Shown here piece by piece: positions 26,676-33,137 of a DNA stretch of 64,000 bases. A model generated the notes under the pieces. The model ran no database searches. It was not told the DNA's origin and worked only from the letters and a program-made list of their open reading frames with translations. Source of the DNA: Microbacterium endophyticum. GTDB lineage: Bacteria > Actinomycetota > Actinomycetes > Actinomycetales > Microbacteriaceae. Each line of letters begins with the position of its first letter. Position 1 is the stretch's first letter. The translations under genes were made by a program, and so were the position numbers. The stretch lies in the NCBI RefSeq assembly GCF_011047135.1, contig NZ_CP049255.1:1860001-1924000 (forward strand), written 5' to 3'.

Positions 26676-26989
26676 CGGGACGGTTCTTTCTCGCCCGCCT
26701 CAGGCTCGGGGAGAAGAGTGAGGCCATGAGAGCTGCTCGCTTCGTGCATGAGTGCGTCGATCCAGTGGCGATTCATCGCGGGTGGTCGACTGCCGTAGAA
26801 GTGGAAGACGATAGCGATCGCTGGATGTATCCATACGGTACGTGAGCCGCTGCCGTCTCCGATGGCTACGTGAAACATGAATGGCTCTGCACGCCGCAGC
26901 TTGTTCATGAAGACCACGCGAAGGTGGGCAAGAGCTCGGTCTTCGATGTCGAACGACTGGCCCGACGATGTGTAAATCAGTTTTCCCAC
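26672..26989 (-). CDS. DUF7882 family small protein (copy 1)
   Basis: A 105-residue protein of an uncharacterised actinobacterial family. It reads MGKLIYTSSGQSFDIEDRAL, then AHLRVVFMNKLRRAEPFMFH, WIHPAIAIVFHFYGSRPPAM and GLTLLPEPEAGEKE. The conserved pattern is a short beta N terminus, ALAHL.VV...KLRR, a Trp-Ile-His-Pro strand and a C-terminal PEP. Homologs have sometimes been labelled 'ATP-dependent DNA ligase', but the length and lack of a ligase motif rule that out. It is homologous to the protein at 27338-27688. GTTAACTA lies about 25 bases upstream (27015-27022). Confidence 0.82.
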   Translation of the reverse strand: MGKLIYTSSGQSFDIEDRALAHLRVVFMNKLRRAEPFMFHVAIGDGSGSRTVWIHPAIAIVFHFYGSRPPAMNRHWIDALMHEASSSHGLTLLPEPEAGEKEPSR

Positions 26990-27039
26990 GAAGAGAGACT
27001 ACACGCGCATGAGGGTTAACTATGTGCACAACGGGGTCA

Positions 27040-27198
27040 CTAGCCGAACATGGGCCGCCAGCGAGCGACATCTGCCATGAGTCCGTCGAATACTTCCACG
27101 GTTTGGGGTGACTCCTGGGGTTTGTCGATGCGGTAATTGTTCGGCAGGTCGTCGACGATCTGCCCCGCCCTGGGTCCGCCGTGCAATACGTACACCAT
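27040..27198 (-). CDS. Small hypothetical protein, 52 residues
   Basis: Reads MVYVLHGGPRAGQIVDDLPN, then NYRIDKPQESPQTVEVFDGL and MADVARWRPMFG. The HGGPRAGQIVDDLP start resembles short actinobacterial proteins of unknown function that begin with a beta hairpin, and the reading frame is clean with normal codon use. It lies between the two DUF7882 genes and upstream of copy 1 in the same orientation, 50 bases away, so it may be cotranscribed. The ribosome site is weak. Confidence 0.6.
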   Translation of the reverse strand: MVYVLHGGPRAGQIVDDLPNNYRIDKPQESPQTVEVFDGLMADVARWRPMFG

Positions 27199-27280
27199 CC
27201 GAGGAACCTATCGACCCCGCACGCATCGCGGGTGGGGGTTGAAATGGGTGACATTTCGTGTTCAGTTTTCGGGGGGAGAC

Positions 27281-27320
27281 GAATTGTTAATAACTAGCTA
27301 AACTAGAAGTTAGTTAATTC
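27281..27320. promoter_or_regulatory. AT-rich imperfect palindrome upstream of DUF7882 copy 2
   Basis: GAATT (27281-27285) and AATTC (27316-27320) bracket GTTAATAACTAG and AAGTTAGTTAA, with AACTAG repeated nine bases apart (27292 and 27301). This AT-rich island in GC-rich DNA ends 17 bases before the start codon and is a likely regulator-binding site. Confidence 0.55.
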
Positions 27321-27337
27321 CAGAGATCGGAGCCTAG

Positions 27338-27688
27338 ATGGGTTCGTTGTACTACGGCAGCACTGAGGCTCCCATTCACTTTCCTGACCGCCTTCTTGCT
27401 CATCTGAAGGTGGTTGTCGCGACAAAACTTCGTCGCGGCGAGAGCTTCACTCTGTCGTGGCGACACACCGACGCGTCGCCGGGTGGCAGAAGCACGATCT
27501 GGATTCAGCCGTCGATCGCACTTCGTTTTGTTTTCGAAAGTGTTGAAGCTGAGCAACTGAACGCGGCGTTCTTGCAAGAACTGGCGGTATCCGCGAACTC
27601 CTCGGGCGGATTGTCTATCAACATGGATCAGCTGATACCCGATTCCGTCGATCGCCCCCGACGCCTGTCTGCGGCTGCCGTCGCATAG
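27338..27688 (+). CDS. DUF7882 family small protein (copy 2)
   Basis: A 116-residue homolog of the protein at 26672-26989. It shares MG.L.Y....., a DR.LAHL.VV...KLRR.E.F segment, the IWIQPSIALRF strand in place of WIHPAIAIVF, and the SSGGLSINMDQLIP region. It lacks the PEP tail and ends in an Ala-rich stretch. ATG 27338 has CGGAG five bases upstream. The AT-rich palindrome before it suggests MarR control. The function of the family is not known. Confidence 0.82.
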   Translation: MGSLYYGSTEAPIHFPDRLLAHLKVVVATKLRRGESFTLSWRHTDASPGGRSTIWIQPSIALRFVFESVEAEQLNAAFLQELAVSANSSGGLSINMDQLIPDSVDRPRRLSAAAVA

Positions 27689-27711
27689 GAAGCGTGCTTG
27701 TCAGGCGTTGA

Positions 27712-28290
27712 TTAGCCCAGACGAGAGTGGTCGCCGAGGCGATGCCAGGTGCGGTTGTGGTAAACCAGCGCGTCCCCGTGATCGCCCGGCTCGACGTCGC
27801 GAGCGATGCTGGCCTGAAGAGCGTGAGCCGCGATCACTGTGGAGCCACCGGCATCCATTCGATCGATCACACTGCATCGAACCCACGCGCGCACGCCGTG
27901 GTAAACGGGCTCACCTGATGTGAGGCGAGACCACGCCGTAGTGTCGGCGAACCGGTCGATGCCGCTGGTTGCAGCAAGACGCGCTACATCGACGTCGGCG
28001 GCGTCCAACAGGTGCACGACGATGGTCTTCGCGGCCGAAATCGTCGGTGCTGCCGAAGACTGCGACGAAATCGAGAAGATCAACAGCGGGGGATCAGCGC
28101 TGACTGACGAAACGGACGTCGCGGTCAAGGCGACCGGGCCGTTTCCGGCATCGGCCGTGATGACGGCGACACCACCGGGGTGACCGCGGAACACTGCCTT
28201 GAACTCATCGGCACTGAGCGACCCAGTGAGAGAAGCGGATGCCGACAGGCCCTCGTCGTCGGATGCCGCGGCGTGTGTGAACTGAGCCAT
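27712..28290 (-). CDS. Flavin reductase-like FMN-binding protein
   Basis: A 192-residue protein with the flavin reductase domain (HpaC/RutF type): FKAVFRGHPGGVAVITADAG, then the ALTATSVSSVSADPPLLIFSI flavin-binding strand-turn and HLLDAADVDVARLAATSG. Such proteins supply reduced FMN/FAD to two-component monooxygenases or act as FMN-binding oxidoreductases. A luciferase-like monooxygenase is encoded 17 kb away, too far to infer pairing. ATG 28290 is chosen over GTG 28296 because TAAAGT lies seven bases upstream (28298-28303, minus strand). Confidence 0.87.
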   Translation of the reverse strand: MAQFTHAAASDDEGLSASASLTGSLSADEFKAVFRGHPGGVAVITADAGNGPVALTATSVSSVSADPPLLIFSISSQSSAAPTISAAKTIVVHLLDAADVDVARLAATSGIDRFADTTAWSRLTSGEPVYHGVRAWVRCSVIDRMDAGGSTVIAAHALQASIARDVEPGDHGDALVYHNRTWHRLGDHSRLG

Positions 28291-28483
28291 ACACACAACT
28301 TTAGTGGTCAGATGTGTGCCACGCGCCGATGTGTCTTCAGTGTGGACTGGCCGAATGCGTACGAACCGGCTACGCTCACACCCGTGCTGATCTGTCGTTG
28401 TTGTCGCTGAGTGGCTTCGCCCTCCCTCTAACCGACATCAGCCATGCGCGCACTCTTTCGCGCCACACCCCTCAGGACACCTC

Positions 28484-29476
28484 TTGCGATACGCGCAAAA
28501 CGTCACCGACCTCGTCGGAAACACACCTCTCGTACGGCTGAACCGTGTGACAGCTGGCATAAGTGCCACAGTTCTCGCCAAGGTCGAGTACTTCAACCCG
28601 GGTGGCTCGTCGAAAGACCGCATCGCCGCCAATATTCTCGACGCCGCCGAAGAAGATGGCCTGCTGCTGCCGGGCGGAACGATTGTCGAACCGACGAGCG
28701 GCAACACCGGGGTTGGCCTCGCTCTCGTCGCGCAACAACGGGGGTACCGCTGCGTTTTCGTTGTGCCCGACAAGGTCGCGGAAGACAAGCGGGCAGTGCT
28801 TCGGGCATACGGCGCTGAAGTCATCGTCACGCCGACATCGGTTGAACCCGACGATCCACGTTCTTATTACAGCGTCTCTGACAGCCTCGCCCAATCGATT
28901 CCCGGCGCGTTCAAGCCCAATCAATACGGCAATCTGCAGGGCCCACGCAGCCACTTCGAGTCGACCGGGCCCGAGATCTGGCGCGACACCGACGGAAAGG
29001 TCACCCACTTCGTGGCCGGAGTCGGTACCGGCGGCACGATAAGCGGAGCGGGCGGATACCTGAAGAAGGTTTCGGACGGCGCAGTTCGGATCGTCGGCGC
29101 CGATCCCGTGGGATCGATCTACTCGGGCGGCCCGATTCACACCTACGACGTCGAAGGCGTCGGCGAGGATTTCTGGCCCGAGGCGTACAACCGTCGCATC
29201 GTCGATCAGTTTCACCGGGTCGGCGACGGTGAGTCTTTTGCGATGACGCGTCGGCTCGCGCGTGAAGAGGGACTACTCGTTGGAGGCTCGAGCGGTATGG
29301 CGGTAGTCGCGGCGCTTCGTGAGGCCCGTGAGCTGCCAGCGGAAGCCGTGGTTGTCGTGCTACTGCCCGATCACGGCCGGGGCTACCTCAGCAAAATCTT
29401 CGACGACGCGTGGATGAATGCACGCGGCTATGACAGTGACACTCAATCAACAGCAACGGCAAGGACTCACTCATGA
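28484..29476 (+). CDS. Cystathionine beta-synthase-like PLP enzyme without CBS domains
   Basis: A 330-residue fold-type II PLP enzyme. Lys44 in NPGGSSKDRIA is the expected Schiff base. EPTSGNTGVGLAL binds the substrate carboxylate, GVGTGGTISG binds the PLP phosphate, and VGGSSGMAVVAAL is near the C terminus. The AHFES-type segment (RSHFESTGPEIW) matches actinobacterial Cbs. The actinobacterial homologs I know of carry C-terminal CBS domains to about 460 residues; this protein stops before them. It starts at TTG 28484 with AGGA six bases upstream. It overlaps metB by four bases (ATGA), forming a transsulfuration operon: homocysteine plus serine to cystathionine, or a cysteine synthase-like activity. 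Confidence 0.87.
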   Translation: MRYAQNVTDLVGNTPLVRLNRVTAGISATVLAKVEYFNPGGSSKDRIAANILDAAEEDGLLLPGGTIVEPTSGNTGVGLALVAQQRGYRCVFVVPDKVAEDKRAVLRAYGAEVIVTPTSVEPDDPRSYYSVSDSLAQSIPGAFKPNQYGNLQGPRSHFESTGPEIWRDTDGKVTHFVAGVGTGGTISGAGGYLKKVSDGAVRIVGADPVGSIYSGGPIHTYDVEGVGEDFWPEAYNRRIVDQFHRVGDGESFAMTRRLAREEGLLVGGSSGMAVVAALREARELPAEAVVVVLLPDHGRGYLSKIFDDAWMNARGYDSDTQSTATARTHS

Positions 29477-30639
29477 CCGAAGCAGCAGCATCCGCAGCCC
29501 GAGGCTTCGAAAGCCTCGCAGTCCATGCCGGGCAAGCATTCGACCCTACGACGGGCGCCGTGATTCCGCCGGTGCATTTTTCTACGACGTATGCGCAGGA
29601 TGGCATCGGTGGTCTTCGCGGGGGGTACGAATACGGGCGTAGCGGTAACCCGACGCGTACGGCTCTCGAGTCGCAGCTCGCAGCGATCGAAGGAGGCGCA
29701 CACGCTCTTTCGTTTGCTTCCGGTCTCGCTGCCGAGGATGCTCTACTGCGGGCTGTACTGCGACCGGGCGACGAAGTGCTCCTCGGAAACGACGTCTACG
29801 GTGGCACATATCGCCTCATTGCGCGGGTGTTCGCTCCGTGGGGCGTTGGTCTTCGCGTCGTGGACATGAGCAACCTCGAAGCGGTTCGTGCCGCCCTCGA
29901 AGAGCGCCCAGCAAGAGTCCTCTGGGTGGAAACGCCGAGCAACCCATTGCTGCGCATCACCGATATCGCGGGCCTTGCCGATCTCGGTCACGCCGCCGGG
30001 GCCGTAGTGGTCGTTGACAACACGTTCGCCTCACCGGCGCTGCAGCAGCCGCTGGCGCTCGGCGCCGATGTTGTTGTGCACTCGACGACGAAGTACCTGG
30101 GTGGCCACTCCGACGTGGTCGGCGGAGCCCTCGTCATCAACGATGACGATCTTGCGGAACAGGCCAAGTTCCTGCAGTTCGCCGCGGGTGCTGTTTCTGG
30201 ACCGATGGATGCCTGGCTCACGACGCGCGGAATAAAGACGCTGGCGGTCCGGATGCAGCGACACAGTGAGAACGGTGGAGCCGTTGCATCGTTCCTCGAG
30301 TCGCATAGGCGCGTTGCTCGGGTTTACTACCCCGGGCTCGAATCCCACCCTGGACATGAACTCGCAGCGCGCCAGATGACGGGCTTTGGTGGGATTGTCT
30401 CGCTCGCGCTCGTCGACGGCGCAGCGGCTCGGAAGTTCGCCGAGTCGACGCAGCTGTTCACGCTCGCTGAATCACTCGGCGGCGTCGAGTCCCTTCTGAA
30501 CTACCCGGACGCGATGACCCATGCGTCGGTGCGTGGCACCGAGCTCGCCGTTCCGGAAGAGGTTGTCCGCCTGTCTGTCGGCATCGAGAACATCGATGAC
30601 CTGATCGCTGACCTCGACCAGGCGCTCGCCCTGCTCTGA
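29473..30639 (+). CDS. metB: Cystathionine gamma-synthase (or gamma-lyase)
   Basis: A 388-residue Cys/Met metabolism PLP enzyme. It has FESLAVHAGQ.FDPTTGAVIPP at the start, YGRSGNPTR (PLP phosphate contact), SGLAAEDALL, VETPSNPLL, VDNTFASP and the Schiff-base Lys207 in HSTTKYLGGHSDVVGG. The family contains both cystathionine gamma-synthase (methionine synthesis) and gamma-lyase (reverse transsulfuration). Coupling to the Cbs-like gene leaves both possible, and sequence alone does not decide. A strong hairpin follows 11 bases after the stop. Confidence 0.9.
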   Translation: MTEAAASAARGFESLAVHAGQAFDPTTGAVIPPVHFSTTYAQDGIGGLRGGYEYGRSGNPTRTALESQLAAIEGGAHALSFASGLAAEDALLRAVLRPGDEVLLGNDVYGGTYRLIARVFAPWGVGLRVVDMSNLEAVRAALEERPARVLWVETPSNPLLRITDIAGLADLGHAAGAVVVVDNTFASPALQQPLALGADVVVHSTTKYLGGHSDVVGGALVINDDDLAEQAKFLQFAAGAVSGPMDAWLTTRGIKTLAVRMQRHSENGGAVASFLESHRRVARVYYPGLESHPGHELAARQMTGFGGIVSLALVDGAAARKFAESTQLFTLAESLGGVESLLNYPDAMTHASVRGTELAVPEEVVRLSVGIENIDDLIADLDQALALL

Positions 30640-30650
30640 ACCAAAGAAAA

Positions 30651-30693
30651 CTGGGGGCCACGGTGGTGAGATCATCACGGTCATGGCCCCCAG
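30651..30693. terminator. Hairpin terminator between metB and ohr
   Basis: CTGGGGGCCA (30651-30660) is exactly complementary to TGGCCCCCAG (30684-30693), with further pairing inside (GGTGA/TCACG region). It lies between convergent metB and ohr and can serve both; there is no long T run. Confidence 0.75.
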
Positions 30694-30722
30694 CATCCGG
30701 GGTATGTCGGGTGGACTGAGGA

Positions 30723-31145
30723 TTAGTCCTCGACGACGGTTACTGTCACTTCGATATTGCCGCGGGTCGCGTTGGAGTACGGGCACACCTGGTGTGCTGC
30801 GTCGGCGAGCGCCTGTGCTTTGTCGTGCTCCATCTCGGGGATGACAACCTCGAGCTGAACGGCGAGCTGGAATCCACCTTCGCCGTTCGGGCCGATCTGT
30901 ACGCGCGACCCGACGCTCGTGTCGTTCAGCGTGACTTTCTGCGCGCGAGCAACCGACTGCAGTGCGCTGTGGAAGCATGCGGCGTAACCAGCAGCGAAGT
31001 AGAGCTCGGGGTTGGGGGCGCCGCCCTCGCCACCCATCTCCTTAGGGACGCGCACGTCGGAGTTGATGATGCCGTCGACCGTCGCGACGTGGCCGTTGCG
31101 GCCTCCGCCGGTTGCGAGTGCTTCTGCGGTGTAAAGAACGTCCAT
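30723..31145 (-). CDS. ohr: Organic hydroperoxide resistance protein (Ohr/OsmC family)
   Basis: Reduces organic and lipid hydroperoxides in the cytoplasm using a reactive cysteine pair. The 140-residue protein has the family start MDVLYTAEALATGGGRNGHV, the peroxidatic Cys57 in AACFHSAL and the resolving Cys121 in HQVCPYSNATRGN. The length is normal for Ohr. ATG 31145 has AAAGG about nine bases upstream. It lies 26 bases downstream of ohrR in the same orientation, the usual self-regulated pair. Confidence 0.96.
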   Translation of the reverse strand: MDVLYTAEALATGGGRNGHVATVDGIINSDVRVPKEMGGEGGAPNPELYFAAGYAACFHSALQSVARAQKVTLNDTSVGSRVQIGPNGEGGFQLAVQLEVVIPEMEHDKAQALADAAHQVCPYSNATRGNIEVTVTVVED

Positions 31146-31171
31146 GGTTCTGCCTTTCGGTTGGAGATACG

Positions 31172-31612
31172 TCAGGAAATAGGAAGTGAGTGGGGTTGGC
31201 GCATGCTCTTGCTGTAACTCTGCAGCGCTTCCAAAAGTGCGGTCGCGGCGGCTGGAGTGAGATTCATGCACGCCAGTGCCTGAGAGGGAAGTTCGCGCAT
31301 TTCGCTCCGGAGCTCCCGGCCGCGGTCAGTGAGAGAGACCGTGACAATTCGCTCGTCGGGAGCTTCACGTGTGCGTGTGACGAGGCCGGCTGAGTCAAGT
31401 CGGCGCAGTAGCGGCGAGAGCGTGCCCGAGTCGAGATCGAGCGCTTCGCCGAGTGCGCCCACCGAAAGAGGCCCTTCTGACCAGAGACTTACGAGCACGA
31501 GGTACTGCGGATACGTGAGATCCCACGGCTTGAGAAGGCTGCGGTACGCCTGGGTTGTCGCGCGACTAGCGGAGTACAGCGAAAAGCACACCATTTTGTC
31601 GACCGCGTTCAT
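31172..31612 (-). CDS. ohrR: MarR-family redox regulator OhrR
   Basis: A 146-residue organic-peroxide-sensing repressor. The sensor Cys9 is in DKMVCFSLYSASR, matching the conserved CFALY position of OhrR. The helix-turn-helix is PLSVGALGEALDLDSGTLSPLLRRLDSAGLVTR (residues in order), with wing EAPDERIVTVSLT. ATG 31612 places the Cys at the expected position; a longer frame to 31645 is open. It probably represses itself and ohr until Cys9 is oxidised. Two direct repeats with a 15-base period (GTTGTGCGCAAT and GTTGGGTGCAAT on the minus strand) precede the start and may be its operator. Confidence 0.93.
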   Translation of the reverse strand: MNAVDKMVCFSLYSASRATTQAYRSLLKPWDLTYPQYLVLVSLWSEGPLSVGALGEALDLDSGTLSPLLRRLDSAGLVTRTREAPDERIVTVSLTDRGRELRSEMRELPSQALACMNLTPAAATALLEALQSYSKSMRQPHSLPIS

Positions 31613-31678
31613 TCCAAAAGTATTGCACCCAACTAAATTGCGCACAACTCATTGAGCCGATGCATTGCCTTTTCACAC

Positions 31679-31754
31679 TCGCCGAGGGGTCGCAACACGC
31701 CGCGATATCCCGCATCGGCGCGGATCAATACGGCGTGTTGCGACCCTTCGGCGA
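31679..31754. repeat. Large inverted repeat, 24-bp arms and 28-base loop
   Basis: Arms at 31679-31702 and 31731-31754 are complementary at every position except one G-T type mismatch (GAGGGGTCG versus CGACCCTTC). It sits between the end of araD and the ohrR promoter. It has no T run on either side, so it is larger and less terminator-like than the other hairpins here. Confidence 0.75.
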
Positions 31755-31784
31755 GACCGAATGTGGAGTCTGCGCGCGGGTCGG

Positions 31785-32510
31785 CTAGATCGAGAGGGTG
31801 AGCGGAGCGGTTTCGGAGCCGCCCTGGCCATACACATTCTGATAGCGGTCCCACAGGGAGTCGATCAAGTGCGTTTCGATGGGCACAGGTGTGCCCATCT
31901 GGCGGGCGCTGTGCACTGCGCGTGCCACTTCTTCGACCATGACCGCGGCTTTGACGGCATCTTTACCGTCACGTCCGATAGTGAATGGTCCATGGTTCGC
32001 CATGAGCACGGCTCGGCTGCGGCCACCCGAGAGCGTATCGACGATGCCGCGTCCGATCGAGTCGTCACCGATGAGCGCGAAGGGTCCGATCGGGATGGGG
32101 CCGCCGAATTCGTCGGCCATCATCGTCAGCGTGCAGGGGATCGCCTCCTGGTTCATCGCCCATGCCGTCGCGAATGTGGAGTGTGTGTGCACGACGCCGC
32201 CAACGTTGGGCATGTGCTTGTACACGTAGGCGTGAGCCGCAGTGTCGGACGACGGTGCTTTTGCTCCCTCGACGAGGTTGCCGTCGAGGTCGCACACGAC
32301 CATCGTCTCGGCTGAGAGATCGTCGTAAGAGACGCCGGAGGGCTTGATGACGAACAGGTCGTCTCCGCCCGGAACCTTGACGCGCTGCGACACATTGCCC
32401 GCGGTCCAGACCACGAGTTCCCATCGGGGGAGCTCAGCGTGAAGATCGGCGACGATCTTGCGGGTGCGTTCGATTTCGTCGCGAACGGCGGCGGAAAGAG
32501 GTGAAGTCAT
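31785..32510 (-). CDS. araD: L-ribulose-5-phosphate 4-epimerase
   Basis: A class II aldolase/adducin-fold enzyme that converts L-ribulose 5-phosphate to D-xylulose 5-phosphate, the last step of bacterial L-arabinose breakdown. The 241-residue protein has WTAGNVSQR, IKPSGVSYDDLS, metal-binding His108 and His110 in VVHTHS, and a third His173 in ANHGPF. Length and motifs fit AraD better than fuculose aldolases, and the arabinose operon 7 kb away supports the call. ATG 32510 has AGGA nine bases upstream. It is not linked to the other ara genes. The ACCGGTAAC core in the divergent spacer is better explained as the -10 box of the next gene. Confidence 0.88.
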   Translation of the reverse strand: MTSPLSAAVRDEIERTRKIVADLHAELPRWELVVWTAGNVSQRVKVPGGDDLFVIKPSGVSYDDLSAETMVVCDLDGNLVEGAKAPSSDTAAHAYVYKHMPNVGGVVHTHSTFATAWAMNQEAIPCTLTMMADEFGGPIPIGPFALIGDDSIGRGIVDTLSGGRSRAVLMANHGPFTIGRDGKDAVKAAVMVEEVARAVHSARQMGTPVPIETHLIDSLWDRYQNVYGQGGSETAPLTLSI

Positions 32511-32597
32511 CGGGTGATGTCCTTTCAGGATGCTCCGCACCAGTTTTCCAGGTCTGGCGCTCTCCTGCGCGCACACCCAGACCGGTAACGTGAGCGA

Positions 32598-33047
32598 GTG
32601 ACTATGACGCGGCATTTTTCGGCGGTCGCCGACATCTCACCTTCGACGCTGTATGCCATCGCGCGCCTGCGACTGATGGTGTTCGTCGTCGAGCAAGACG
32701 CCGCCTATCCCGATCTCGATGGTCGAGACATCGAGCCCGGGGCGGAACTGGCATGGGCCGTCGATGACGAGACCGCTGCCGTTACGGCAACTCTTCGCGT
32801 GCTCGACGACGGCGACGCGATGCGCATCGGGCGGGTCGCAACCGACGCGGCATACCGTGGCCGCGGCATTGCCGGAGACCTGATGGCTTGGGCCGTTGCG
32901 CGGTGTGAAGAGAGAAGGCCCGGAGTGCCGATCGACCTGGACGCGCAAGAGCATCTGAGTGCCTGGTACGGCCGTTTCGGATTTGTCGTCAGCGGGCCGG
33001 CATTTGCCGAAGATGGCATACCTCACGTCCCGATGCGGCGTTCGTAA
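32598..33047 (+). CDS. GNAT family N-acetyltransferase (ElaA-like)
   Basis: A 149-residue acetyltransferase. The RIGRVATDAAYRGRGIAGDL segment is the acetyl-CoA pyrophosphate loop (R-x-x-R-G-x-G). The C-terminal LDAQEHLSAWYGRFGFVVSG and DGIPHVPM stretches are diagnostic of the ElaA group. The substrate is unknown. GTG 32598 is chosen because TAACGT (32586-32591) lies six bases upstream, giving a leaderless transcript; ATG 32604 is an alternative. It is divergent from araD. Confidence 0.9.
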   Translation: MTMTRHFSAVADISPSTLYAIARLRLMVFVVEQDAAYPDLDGRDIEPGAELAWAVDDETAAVTATLRVLDDGDAMRIGRVATDAAYRGRGIAGDLMAWAVARCEERRPGVPIDLDAQEHLSAWYGRFGFVVSGPAFAEDGIPHVPMRRS

Positions 33048-33137
33048 CCGCCGCGGGGCGCGCGAGCCTCGTGCACCAAACACGTCGCGAGCGCAACCCC
33101 CACCTCGCGTCCTTTTGGCATGCCTATCGTTGCGGCG

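Noticed and set aside
26672..27688. ATP-dependent DNA ligase label for the DUF7882 proteins
   Set aside because: They are 105 and 116 residues long and have no KxDG or other ligase motif.
31665..32315. A 216-residue open frame on the plus strand
   Set aside because: It runs antisense to araD, starts inside the large inverted repeat and has an Arg/His-rich translation with no family resemblance.
32576..32591. ACCGGTAAC core upstream of araD as a third arabinose operator
   Set aside because: The left arm does not match (CCCAGACC), and the GGTAACGT part is better explained as the -10 box TAACGT of the GNAT gene, six bases before its GTG start.
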